A stretch of DNA of 18,474 nt from JABSOG01 sp047617105 (GTDB taxonomy: Bacteria; Pseudomonadota; Gammaproteobacteria; Enterobacterales; Alteromonadaceae): contig JBLGCB010000097.1 in NCBI GenBank assembly GCA_047617105.1, positions 1-18,474 of the forward strand. Direction: 5' to 3'. The notes beneath the pieces were generated by a model. That model was not told the origin of the DNA, did not search any database, and saw only the letters and a program-made list of their open reading frames with translations. The position numbers and the translations under genes are program-made. Numbering within the stretch: position 1 is the stretch's first letter; each line of letters starts with the position of its first letter. Below, in pieces: positions 8,514 to 16,279 of this stretch.

Positions 8514-8515
8514 CT

Positions 8516-8532
8516 ACCGCATAATTGGCGGT
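8516..8532 (+). terminator. Weak hairpin after rlpA
   Basis: ACCGC-ATAATTG-GCGGT forms a 5-bp stem directly after the rlpA stop, followed by TAAATTTTAG. The stem is short and the T-tract broken, so at best a weak attenuator between rlpA and dacA. Confidence 0.3.
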
Positions 8533-8592
8533 TAAATTTTAGTGCAATCCTTCACTTGTCAAATAGTTCTTTAAACGGTAATAAACAATCAC

Positions 8593-9774
8593 ATGATCAA
8601 AAATACCAACAAACAGACCTCTAAAAGCGCTGGTTTTGCGTTGCTGTCTGGTGCACTGCTAAGTCTGGCATCACTCTCCTTGCAGGCAGCAAACATTATC
8701 CCTTCACCGCCGTCAATCAATGCTAAAGGGCATATCCTGATTGATTTTACCACTGGCCGGGTGATTTCAGAAAGCAACGCCGACAGTCAACTCGAACCTG
8801 CCAGCTTAACCAAGATGATGACCAGTTACCTGATTGGCCATGAACTTAAAGCGGGTAATATCAATGAAACCGATATGGTGTTAATCAGCGAAGAGGCTTG
8901 GGCGAAAAAATTCCCTGATTCATCCAAAATGTTTATTGAAGTGGGCAAAGAAGTCAGTGTCGCGGATTTGAACCGTGGCATTATCGTGCAATCAGGCAAC
9001 GACGCCTGTGTGGCCATGTCTGAACATATTGCTGGCTCAGAATCTGCCTTTGCCGATTTAATGAATGCTCACGCTGAACGTTTGGGCATGAATGCTTCAC
9101 ATTTTGAAAATAGCCACGGCTTACACTCCGGTGAGCACTACACCACGCCTCGCGATATGGCCACTTTGGCCACAGCACTGATTCGCGATGTGCCAGAGGA
9201 ATATGCCATTTATTCGGAAAAATCGTTTACTTTTAACGGCATCAAGCAATATAACCGAAATTCATTATTATGGGATAACAGCCTTAATGTTGATGGCATC
9301 AAAACTGGCCATCACTCTAAGGCTGGTTACTCACTGGTCACCTCTGCCACTAAAGGTGGTATGAGACTGATATCGGTCGTTATGGGTACTGATAGCACCC
9401 GGGCACGTAAGGTTGAGAATAAAAAGCTGCTGAATTATGGCTTCCGTTTCTATGAAACGATCACCCCTTACAAAGCAGGTAAAGTATTCGCTACCCAACG
9501 TATCTGGATGGGTGAACAAGAAGAGGTGGAATTGGGCATTTTAACCAGCGCGCCAATCACCATTCCAAGAGGTCAGCGTAAAAATCTTGAAGCCAACTTC
9601 AAACTCGATAATGAACTTGAAGCGCCAATTGCTAAAGGGGATGTGGTGGGTTCATTGCAAATTCAACTTGACGGTGAAGACGTAGCCACCTATCCGCTGG
9701 TCGCCTTGCAAGACGTCGCTGAAGGCGGTTTAGTTGACCAGTTGATGGATTACGTTAAGCGTCAATTTAATTAA
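8593..9774 (+). CDS. dacA: D-alanyl-D-alanine carboxypeptidase (PBP5/6 family)
   Basis: A low-molecular-mass penicillin-binding protein that removes the terminal D-Ala from pentapeptide side chains in the periplasm, limiting crosslinking. The signal peptide covers about residues 14-33, with cleavage after LQA. Catalytic motifs are SLTK (S71, K74), SGN (S134-N136) and KTG (K237-G239). Conserved GHILIDFTTGRVISE and NSHGLHSGEHYTTPRDMA support the family. A beta-rich C-terminal domain (PF07943 type) follows, and the end GGLVDQLMDYVKRQF is the expected amphipathic membrane-anchoring helix. Length of 393 residues fits PBP5/6. No clear Shine-Dalgarno precedes the ATG. It closes the cluster; ybeD-lipB-lipA, often next, are absent from this window. 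Confidence 0.95.
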   Translation: MIKNTNKQTSKSAGFALLSGALLSLASLSLQAANIIPSPPSINAKGHILIDFTTGRVISESNADSQLEPASLTKMMTSYLIGHELKAGNINETDMVLISEEAWAKKFPDSSKMFIEVGKEVSVADLNRGIIVQSGNDACVAMSEHIAGSESAFADLMNAHAERLGMNASHFENSHGLHSGEHYTTPRDMATLATALIRDVPEEYAIYSEKSFTFNGIKQYNRNSLLWDNSLNVDGIKTGHHSKAGYSLVTSATKGGMRLISVVMGTDSTRARKVENKKLLNYGFRFYETITPYKAGKVFATQRIWMGEQEEVELGILTSAPITIPRGQRKNLEANFKLDNELEAPIAKGDVVGSLQIQLDGEDVATYPLVALQDVAEGGLVDQLMDYVKRQFN

Positions 9775-9806
9775 GTAGCTTGTCGTGGGAACAGCCACAG
9801 CGAAAT

Positions 9807-9829
9807 CTCTGTGCCGCGAAGGCACAGAG
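9807..9829 (+). terminator. Hairpin downstream of dacA, likely 3' end of the cell-wall operon
   Basis: CTCTGTGCC-GCGAA-GGCACAGAG is a perfect 9-bp GC-rich stem with a GNRA-like loop, 33 bases after the dacA stop. It is not followed by a T-run, so it is not a canonical intrinsic terminator. It could protect the 3' end, mark a Rho-dependent end, or be a REP-like element. Confidence 0.5.
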
Positions 9830-9942
9830 CATAACCCCTCCAATTGCTAGCTTGATGTTAAACCTAGACTGTCGAAATTTCACCAAGTTTTGGATATTAC
9901 CGCTTCCAGTATTTGGATTGATGATCTCACTGATTTATATGC

Positions 9943-10025
9943 CGTAGATGGGTTGGTCCGACATCTCGAAAACCCATCAAGAACAAGGGTTTCAGGCAAT
10001 ATCGATGGGGTTCACCCATCCTACG
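9943..10025. repeat. Fold-back element with CGTAG-ATGGGT inverted ends
   Basis: The left end is CGTAGATGGGT (9943-9953) and the right end ACCCATCCTACG (10014-10025), which are inverted repeats apart from one inserted base. Inside, GATGGGTT (9947-9954) can also pair with AACCCATC (9971-9978). The 83-bp unit has no coding potential. Its CGTAGGATGGGTG-type end resembles the end of the element at 2459-2584, so the two may belong to related short repeat families. Confidence 0.5.
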
Positions 10026-10168
10026 ACTAAAGCCAAAATCCAGGGAACCTAAAATAGCGCTTTTTCGACATCCTAGGTGAAATCCATCGGCCTTGGCGGA
10101 AGCCCTTAGATTTTATGAGTGCACCACAGTGTAAACATCCATATGTGTTCTGGTTCTTTGGGTAATGT

Positions 10169-10348
10169 TTAACTGGATTTGCGTTGCTTGATATTTATAC
10201 TGATTTTATTTTTTGCTTTTATTTTCTCCAACTCCGCCAGCGGACACCTTAAAAATAGCGATGCTTCCATAGGAGTAAACCGCTGATATCGAGTAATTCC
10301 CATACTACCAGCTATCTCGTCAATGTCAGGTGTGAAAGGTTCAGCCAT
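10169..10348 (-). CDS. Small excisionase-like helix-turn-helix protein, possibly truncated
   Basis: A 59-codon frame from ATG 10348 to TAA 10169. The middle, RYQRFTPMEASLFLRCPLAEL, reads like the winged-helix/HTH start of excisionase-type or MerR-like DNA-binding proteins, which have a TPxEAAxFLxxS-xxLxxL pattern. The end (INIKQRKSS) is basic and looks premature for that fold, so it may be the N-terminal remnant of a longer protein. There is no clear Shine-Dalgarno. No integrase is visible beside it. It lies between the cell-wall operon and the Rhs array, where a mobile-element relic would be expected. The family call rests on pattern similarity only. Confidence 0.45.
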   Translation of the reverse strand: MAEPFTPDIDEIAGSMGITRYQRFTPMEASLFLRCPLAELEKIKAKNKISINIKQRKSS

Positions 10349-10402
10349 AAGTTAAAACGCACTTAATCCCAGAGAAAATAAATTATTTGATTTAAAATAC
10401 AC

Positions 10403-10459
10403 AATAATGTTATCTCACCTGCCATGTCCATGGCGCTTTGTTATTGCTGCAACATTATT
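10403..10459. repeat. Two-tier palindromic structure downstream of immunity gene 1
   Basis: AATAATGTT (10403-10411) and AACATTATT (10451-10459) form a 9-bp outer stem. Between them GCCATG (10421-10426) and CATGGC (10429-10434) form an inner stem. It begins 17 bases beyond the stop of the last gene of the Rhs array. It could act as a 3' hairpin of the array transcript or mark a cassette boundary. There is no T-tract on the minus strand. Confidence 0.4.
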
Positions 10460-10475
10460 AGTTAGAACCCCTTGG

Positions 10476-10754
10476 CTATCTTTCCTCTCCATTTTCAAAT
10501 CGAGTATGTTCTAGTGAAGCGGAGGAAAAATTAGCTATAAATCCAGCTGTATTGTGTAGTTCTTTACTTGGCCTAAAATAGTCTTTGGCTATACTCCAGT
10601 CGTAAACTGAAGAATCTACAGGATAGCAAGTTAGCATACCAGTTGCTCCAATCTGTTTAATCCAATCCACAGCTTTTTCATAATTTGAGAAAACAGCCGA
10701 GCAAAAACGACCTTTATCTCCATTAAATATCCAAACACTTTTATTGCTCTTCAT
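10476..10754 (-). CDS. Candidate immunity protein 1 for the Rhs tip (DUF7710-like)
   Basis: A 92-residue cytoplasmic-looking protein without signal peptide. The pattern VWIFNGDKGRFCSAVFSNYEKAVDWI, then LTCYPVDSSVYDWSIA and FSSASLEHTRFENGE, resembles a widespread small-protein family that I associate with the name DUF7710; that name is from memory and unverified. It starts 14 bases inside the end of the full-length Rhs gene, so it is translated from the same mRNA. This is the usual place for the protein that neutralises the Rhs C-terminal toxin. Immunity function is inferred from position only. The gene stops at TAG 10476 and the array ends here. Confidence 0.65.
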   Translation of the reverse strand: MKSNKSVWIFNGDKGRFCSAVFSNYEKAVDWIKQIGATGMLTCYPVDSSVYDWSIAKDYFRPSKELHNTAGFIANFSSASLEHTRFENGEER

Positions 10755-13700
10755 GATATTTTAACCACTTACCTATTTTGTTTAATGAATTTCTAATCAC
10801 ACTTTTGTTGCCTTTGACCACTTTTTTTTGGCTACTTGTCAATTCTGGTTGCCCTTTAATAGGGTTTCCATTGGGGCCTATTTTTGTCGTCTTACCGCCA
10901 CCAACAACATGTGCATGAGTTGTCGCATGATCGCCGCTCTTGTAGTTATGCTCAACAGTTACCCCATCTTGTTGTGCTATTTTTTTATCAGGGAGAGTTG
11001 GCTCTGTTTGTTTAGAGCCTTTCTTATTATGTTTTTTTCCTCCCGTTCTTTTCGTGGCGTCAGCCATTTTTAATCTTTCAACGTTAGCTCTATGTTCCTC
11101 ACCTAAAATTGCGCCAGAAATGACACCTCCAAGTGTTGATGCAGAATCACCATCCTTTGCTTCACCTGTAGGATCGGTATACTTGTAGGGATTATTTGCT
11201 ACATAAGAATAACGATTAAACGTATCAACCTCACCAGTAAAACCAACCGGATCATTGCTCATAAACCGTCCAACCACCGGATCCTTATAGCGCTGCTGCA
11301 TATAACTCCAGCCCAAGTCGGTATCAAACTTATGCCCGGTATAACCGACATCATCCTTTGGCGCTTCAATGCTATCACCAAACGGTTTGTAATGGCTACG
11401 GGAGTTTGTACGCACTGGCATCATGCCTTCTTTGGCGATGAGTTTATCGCCTAAGAAAATGTAGTTAATGCCGCCATCGGAGGTTTCTCTGTACAGTAAT
11501 TTGCCCGCCTGACTGTACATGCTGTAGCTGGTACCGTTGCTGTCGATGATTTTGACTCGGCGGTTAAAGCCATCATACAGATACTGGTTACCGTCTGATT
11601 CGGTCATGTGATTCAGAGGGTTATATTTAAAACTACGAATGCCATTGTGGGTGACATTTCCCCGGTTATCGTAACTATCAGCCACACCGTTGGTGCTGTG
11701 ATTGAAGTTATAACCCGCCGCGCCAGTGCCTGTCACACCCGTTAAGCGAAAGGTGCTGGTATCGTATTGGTAATTGAAATTGTGATCTTTATTCGAGTTA
11801 AGGGTTCGGTAGGTTCTGATATTGCCTAAACCATCGTAGCTGAGATTGCTGTCGCCGATACCATTGCCACCCACGGTGCTGGTGAGTCGGTCAAGGCCAT
11901 CATAGTTTAAGCTGGTTAAGCTGAAATTGGCGTCGATACCATCAATAATGCTCTTAACATTGTTTTGATAGTCGTAGCTATAAGACAAATTCAAGCGGTC
12001 AGAACCGGCTAAGTGATCGTGAATTTTATTGGGCATTTGCCGAGTATTTAACGAGGTTGTATGGCTGATACCATTGCCATAGGTGAAAGTTTTAATGATG
12101 CCATTAGGGTGGTATTTGGCGTTAGTGGCATAGTTTGCCCCCACTCGGGTGGCTTGTTGCGATTGGCCAAATGCATTGGGATTAAAGCTCACTTCGCTGG
12201 CATTGGGGTAGGTTAAACTGCTTAAGTGGCCCAACGAATTGTATTGGTAATCTAGGTTCAGGCTTTTGCCGCTCAGTGCCAGGGTTTCGCTTTCGAGTAG
12301 ACGAGCACTGTTATAGGCATATGTTTGGCTGACTGAGCCTGATACTAGCTGGATTAAATCACCATTTTTATTGAGGGTATAAGTCACTGAGGGTGAATTG
12401 GTGCCTGTGACGGTATATTTTTCGCCAAGATTATCATAACCAAAATGCAGTTTTTGGCTGTTTGAGACATTGCTATTACATGCGGTATGGCTGGCAGCCG
12501 TTTGGCCCAGAGCCTGCCAAATCACTTCGCCACCAGTATTATGGCCCATCACCGTGGTACCGACATCTGTACGTGCAATCTGGCATAATCGCTGTTGGTT
12601 ATCGTAAGCTCGGTGTTCTGTTTGGTTGACTGGGGTTGAGCCATGGTAACCAGATTGTGTGACCGAAGTAATATTGCCATACAAGTTCCGCGTTATGGCG
12701 GTAGTGACGTTTTCAGGTGACTGAATCAGGATGGCCTGCTGGTAACTCGGTGCGCCATAGGCCAGATAGGTGGTGGTGGTTTCATTGACTTGATTACTGT
12801 CGACCTGGCTGCTGACTTTAATTTTATTATTGGTTAAATAACTGTTGGTCACAGTGCCACCACCACTGGTGGTTTGGCTGCGCAAACGGCCTAGGGCATC
12901 ATAAGCAAAACTAACGCCATTGGTTTCGGTGGGTGACGTTGAAGCATATGATTGAAAAGCCGGTTGGTTAAATGCGGTGTAACGATGGTTTTGGTAAACC
13001 GTGATGTTGTTTAGCACATCAGTGTTGGTGATTAATGTTGGGCGTAATAATCCATCATATTGTGTGGTTGTCGTGGATTTGACCGCATCAGCACAACCAT
13101 TGCGCTGGGCATTTAATGTACATCGACTGACTGTCCTAATCGGTTGACCAAAAGTGTAAGACCAATTAAAGACGGTATCTGCCCACCTAGCATCCGCCAG
13201 GTCAACATATTGAATCCGCCCGATGTTATCGTAACCATAGCGGGTGGTGTTTTGCTCAAAATCGGTGGTTTGGGTCACCCAACCAAAATCATTAATCTCA
13301 CGGGTAAAGGCCATGGCGGTGGCGTTATAACGCCCAGGCAGAGTAATGTTCTTCGGTTGACCGCGATGATATTGGTTGTAACTTTGGTAACGAAAACCAC
13401 CGCCAATTAATGCGGTTGGGTATTGCACAGTTTTGAGCAAACCGAGTTGACCGGGTGTAAATCCTGCTGCACCGTCGTCATTATGGTATGAGCTGTATCG
13501 TTGTTGCTCAGCACCAAAAACCGTTTCAATGTTAGCCATTAGCGCGGTTTTGCTGATATTTGGTGTGGTGTGTTTAAAATTCACCGACTGATAAGTGGTT
13601 TGGGTGGTGGGCACCTGTGTTGTATTGTCGGCCAATGCCACGCTACTGTGCCAGGTTTTACTCGGCAGATTCAGCACCCAATTGTCCATATCATGCTGAT

Positions 13701-15408
13701 AAGTGCGCTTAATGTGTTTGACCTTGCCATTAAAATTATTCGAGCTTGAATGCTCAAGTAGGGCACCATAATCGTTGTATTGGCTGAAGATGTCGGTGTA
13801 GCTATTGCCATTTTGTTTGATAACCTGCGTGGCAGATACCCGCGCTTTTTGATTCATATCCCGGTTGCTGCCGTCAAAACCCACTCCGGCACCGAGGAAA
13901 GAACCGCTGTAGGTATAGCTGGTGCTGTACTCCTGCACGGCAACGGTTCCAGCGGGCTCATAGGTTTTTTTCGACAATAATGCCCCTTCTTGCCAGTCTT
14001 TCCAGCGACTAAAGCGATTGACCACGGTGTTGTAAGGGCCTGTGATGGTGTTCACTTGCTGATCAATTGATGTTCTATCGAGCCATTGACCACCACTGGT
14101 TAGAGTGACGTTATGTTCAAAATCTGCATATTGATAAGTCCAATTCAGTGCCGCGCTGCCGGGTATGGTTAGGGTTTTGTTTAAGACGGCCAGCACTCGG
14201 TTTCGACCTTGTTTTTCTTTTTGAGTGGTGTCCTTGATGGAAATATGAGGATTGATATAACCAGGTTTATATTGCCATTGAGAACGCAAAGCGAAATCGG
14301 CTTTGGTGCCATAGGGATGAGTCACACTAAGGTTGATGGTGTTGTAAGTGGTCTCGAAGTCTTCGCTGCCGTCAAGCACAAACCCTCTGAACCCCGCCAG
14401 GTTATACAACCAGCTTCGGCCATCAGGGCGGTTTACCTGTTGCAAATAAGGCAAGTCATTGACTTTGATGTAACTGTACAACCAGTTTTGCGAACCAGCG
14501 GCGACACTAGACAATAGGTCTTTATAATCACCAGTAGCATGATAATTAAGGGTGATTAGACGACCATCATTGGCAGTGATAGTGGTTAAGCGATTTGTTG
14601 GGTATTGGCCGTTCACAGGCCCAAGGTTAAACGCTTCATAACCAAAATTAACCCAGTTGCCAAATTTATCTTCTATGCGACTAACCATTTTAGCCACTGT
14701 TCTGGTGGATGCAATGCTGGCTTCACCTTTTGCTGCTGGAGCAGCGCCTTTGCGTGAGACCACCGAAAAGGTATAGGTCAACCCCGTGGGCGATTGGGCA
14801 ATATAATCTTTGCCATCGATGCCTGTGCATTTTAGCAGCCAGTTTTCTTTGGTTAGGCGGTTATAACCCGCAGGCAGGGGGTAAGGGAGATGAGATGGCG
14901 AAGTCGGTGAAATCACCAGCCCACTGTAACCATCACCATTGTGCAAGTGCAGGCCATTGTGAAAATCTTTGGCGTAAAATTCATCACCAGATGGATTATC
15001 CACGCTGTCAGGCAGATTCTTAGTGCAATCTGGCCCGGCGTCAAAATCAAAGTGGGTTTTTAAAGCATAACGCCCTTCAAGGCGGGGAATGTCGAGCACC
15101 CAATCGGCCAGTCGTCCATTGGTGGGGCCGCTATTGTTGATGCTGCGCGATATTTTAACGGGCAGGTCTGCGTTGCCGGGGATAGACACATCGGTCGCCC
15201 GAAATGATAAAGAACCACTATAAGGGTCGATGGTATCACCTGATAGCCCAACTTCTAAATACTCAACATCGGTGGTGACTTTATTGCGTTCTAAAACATT
15301 AAAGTTAATGGCGGTCTGTACAAGATCGCTTTCTTGTGCGCTTATACTAACTGACAAAGTCATCAACAATGCCATTGAGAGCCAAGCTTTTAGGGGAGTA
15401 CTGCTCAT
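10741..15408 (-). CDS. Full-length secreted Rhs/YD-repeat polymorphic toxin with tip CT1
   Basis: A 1555-residue Rhs protein expected to form a YD-repeat cage around a C-terminal toxin. Residues 1-24 are a Sec signal peptide (hydrophobic LSMALLMTLSVSISA). No PAAR domain is visible. An N-terminal region with DPYSGSLSF and ITANDGRLITLNYH precedes YD repeats, clear from about residue 720 (YDNIGRIQYVD, YDALGRLRSQT, YDNRGNVTHNG). The Rhs-associated core ends with GRFMSNDPVG and PYKYTDPTGE (about 1405-1415), the PxxxxDPxG junction motif with Glu in place of the usual Leu. The remaining 140 residues are tip CT1: a Lys-rich linker, then DHATTHAHVVGGG (D1493, H1494, H1498, H1500) and NKIGKWLKYHEEQ. 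The toxic chemistry is unknown to me; the clustered His could be catalytic. AAGGA precedes ATG 15408. Its last bases overlap candidate immunity gene 1. Confidence 0.88.
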   Translation of the reverse strand: MSSTPLKAWLSMALLMTLSVSISAQESDLVQTAINFNVLERNKVTTDVEYLEVGLSGDTIDPYSGSLSFRATDVSIPGNADLPVKISRSINNSGPTNGRLADWVLDIPRLEGRYALKTHFDFDAGPDCTKNLPDSVDNPSGDEFYAKDFHNGLHLHNGDGYSGLVISPTSPSHLPYPLPAGYNRLTKENWLLKCTGIDGKDYIAQSPTGLTYTFSVVSRKGAAPAAKGEASIASTRTVAKMVSRIEDKFGNWVNFGYEAFNLGPVNGQYPTNRLTTITANDGRLITLNYHATGDYKDLLSSVAAGSQNWLYSYIKVNDLPYLQQVNRPDGRSWLYNLAGFRGFVLDGSEDFETTYNTINLSVTHPYGTKADFALRSQWQYKPGYINPHISIKDTTQKEKQGRNRVLAVLNKTLTIPGSAALNWTYQYADFEHNVTLTSGGQWLDRTSIDQQVNTITGPYNTVVNRFSRWKDWQEGALLSKKTYEPAGTVAVQEYSTSYTYSGSFLGAGVGFDGSNRDMNQKARVSATQVIKQNGNSYTDIFSQYNDYGALLEHSSSNNFNGKVKHIKRTYQHDMDNWVLNLPSKTWHSSVALADNTTQVPTTQTTYQSVNFKHTTPNISKTALMANIETVFGAEQQRYSSYHNDDGAAGFTPGQLGLLKTVQYPTALIGGGFRYQSYNQYHRGQPKNITLPGRYNATAMAFTREINDFGWVTQTTDFEQNTTRYGYDNIGRIQYVDLADARWADTVFNWSYTFGQPIRTVSRCTLNAQRNGCADAVKSTTTTQYDGLLRPTLITNTDVLNNITVYQNHRYTAFNQPAFQSYASTSPTETNGVSFAYDALGRLRSQTTSGGGTVTNSYLTNNKIKVSSQVDSNQVNETTTTYLAYGAPSYQQAILIQSPENVTTAITRNLYGNITSVTQSGYHGSTPVNQTEHRAYDNQQRLCQIARTDVGTTVMGHNTGGEVIWQALGQTAASHTACNSNVSNSQKLHFGYDNLGEKYTVTGTNSPSVTYTLNKNGDLIQLVSGSVSQTYAYNSARLLESETLALSGKSLNLDYQYNSLGHLSSLTYPNASEVSFNPNAFGQSQQATRVGANYATNAKYHPNGIIKTFTYGNGISHTTSLNTRQMPNKIHDHLAGSDRLNLSYSYDYQNNVKSIIDGIDANFSLTSLNYDGLDRLTSTVGGNGIGDSNLSYDGLGNIRTYRTLNSNKDHNFNYQYDTSTFRLTGVTGTGAAGYNFNHSTNGVADSYDNRGNVTHNGIRSFKYNPLNHMTESDGNQYLYDGFNRRVKIIDSNGTSYSMYSQAGKLLYRETSDGGINYIFLGDKLIAKEGMMPVRTNSRSHYKPFGDSIEAPKDDVGYTGHKFDTDLGWSYMQQRYKDPVVGRFMSNDPVGFTGEVDTFNRYSYVANNPYKYTDPTGEAKDGDSASTLGGVISGAILGEEHRANVERLKMADATKRTGGKKHNKKGSKQTEPTLPDKKIAQQDGVTVEHNYKSGDHATTHAHVVGGGKTTKIGPNGNPIKGQPELTSSQKKVVKGNKSVIRNSLNKIGKWLKYHEEQ
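11150..11717 (-). repeat. Rhs core 3'-end repeat, copy 1 (in the full-length gene)
   Basis: DNA encoding the last YD repeats and Rhs-associated core. It recurs at 16802-17276 and 18062-18474. The part shared with copy 3 is nearly identical and extends a few codons past the DPTG junction, to KDGD. The upper end, shared with copy 2, stops abruptly at TAACCCG (11717). Confidence 0.85.
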
Positions 15409-15638
15409 CGATTATCCTTGCCTTTTAGTAACTAGTTATAGGTCTGTTATCCAAAAACGGCCAGGGTACAGAAAAGTCGGTAAAATAGCAATTGAAAAAT
15501 CGGCAGGCAGTTACATTCCATTTCTTGGGCAGGGATGTGATTAAGGACAAGTTCCTTATATTGACAAGGGAGGAGTTGGAAACACATGTTCCTTTAAAGT
15601 TTTGGAGAGTCCTCAGACTCTGGCAGACTTATTCTTGT

Positions 15639-15673
15639 TCAACAATCAACTATTTTAAACGCTTGATTGTTGA
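15639..15673 (-). terminator. Hairpin immediately after immunity gene 2
   Basis: TCAACAATCAA (15639-15649) and TTGATTGTTGA (15663-15673) form an 11-bp perfect stem with a 13-base loop, directly abutting the stop codon of the gene ending at 15674. It probably ends or stabilises the upstream transcript before the next Rhs gene. The stem is AT-rich and no T-run follows on the minus strand, so it is not a textbook intrinsic terminator. A second small hairpin, AGAGTC-CTCA-GACTCT, lies at 15606-15621. Confidence 0.45.
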
Positions 15674-16279
15674 TCAAGCATTTTGTTCTTTGAATCTTTT
15701 AATTATATTTGAAACCCAACGTTTTGTTCGAGTGTTTGCATCTTCACTAGCATAGCTATTTAAGTGAGTCAGCAAAGTTTGGTATCCCCCCATTTTTTTT
15801 ACTAGCAAGTTCATAAATTGTGGGTCACCAGCAACCAAAACAGATTCATCGACGTATATAAACCACGTTAATGATTCATCAACTAAATAGAATCGAAATG
15901 GGGCGAAATCAAACAGTCGATGATATAGGTTAAAAGATTTCCAAGTAAGATCTACCTTGGTAAAGTTACGTTTTAGAAATCCGCCATCGCTATCAACAAA
16001 AGGCTCAGTATCAATTAACCAACACTGTTTTGCCCCACAGCGCTCAAAAATGATATCAGCCAATAATTCAAAATGTATTGGCGATATAATATCATTCCCC
16101 TCATCTGATTCCTCTGACTCTTCAATTGTCGTATGCCATTCATCCCAAACAATTGCAGACCAACCTTCCTTCAAAGGGAACTCAGGAAATTGATATCTTT
16201 TCTCATTTAGCAAGTTATCCTGTATTTCAGATACTAAGGTTTCAATAAAAATGTGATCTTCTTCTATTACATGTTTCAT
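15674..16279 (-). CDS. Candidate immunity protein 2 (unrecognised, acidic)
   Basis: About 201 residues, no signal peptide or membrane segment, and rich in Glu/Asp (for example EESEESDEGND near residues 54-64) and in aromatic residues (CWLIDTEPF, SLTWFIYVDES). I do not recognise the family. Its ATG overlaps the TGA of the orphan Rhs cassette (TGATG, 16277-16281); a GTG one codon earlier (16282) is an alternative start. That overlap is the standard toxin-then-immunity order of Rhs loci. A strongly acidic protein would suit neutralising the basic end of tip CT2. The immunity role is positional inference. The gene is visibly more AT-rich than the Rhs core. Confidence 0.6.
   Translation of the reverse strand: MKHVIEEDHIFIETLVSEIQDNLLNEKRYQFPEFPLKEGWSAIVWDEWHTTIEESEESDEGNDIISPIHFELLADIIFERCGAKQCWLIDTEPFVDSDGGFLKRNFTKVDLTWKSFNLYHRLFDFAPFRFYLVDESLTWFIYVDESVLVAGDPQFMNLLVKKMGGYQTLLTHLNSYASEDANTRTKRWVSNIIKRFKEQNA

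Larger units (their letters stand above)
9775..10168. other. Non-coding boundary region between dacA and the Rhs island
   Basis: No gene of its own. It contains a strong hairpin (9807-9829) and a fold-back element (9943-10025), each listed separately. A degenerate inverted copy of part of that element sits at 10075-10089: AGGTGAAATCCATCG, whose reverse complement matches 10003-10017 at 12 of 15 positions. The mixture of broken repeats suggests a junction where DNA has been gained or lost repeatedly. Confidence 0.55.

Noticed and set aside
8556..8584. Sigma-70 promoter for dacA (TTGTCA, 17 bases, TAATAA)
   Set aside because: The -10 match is poor and would place the start of transcription almost on the start codon.
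9807..9829. Canonical intrinsic terminator after dacA
   Set aside because: The stem is strong but there is no T-tract after it, so it is reported only as a hairpin with a possible 3'-end role.
10403..10470. Possible integron attC site (outer and inner stems, GTTAGAAC nearby)
   Set aside because: The flanking bases do not match the RYYYAAC/GTTRRRY core sites and there is no integrase or cassette series.
13144..13410. Plus-strand open frames antisense to the full-length Rhs gene (also 10828-11073, 13780-13980, 14209-14517, 14709-15023)
   Set aside because: They are shadows of the long minus-strand Rhs frame, which has continuous YD-repeat homology through all of them.
15492..15755. Plus-strand open frame of 87 codons in the gap right of the full-length Rhs gene
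   Set aside because: It runs antisense into candidate immunity gene 2, has no recognisable motif, and includes a strong hairpin; no support as a gene.
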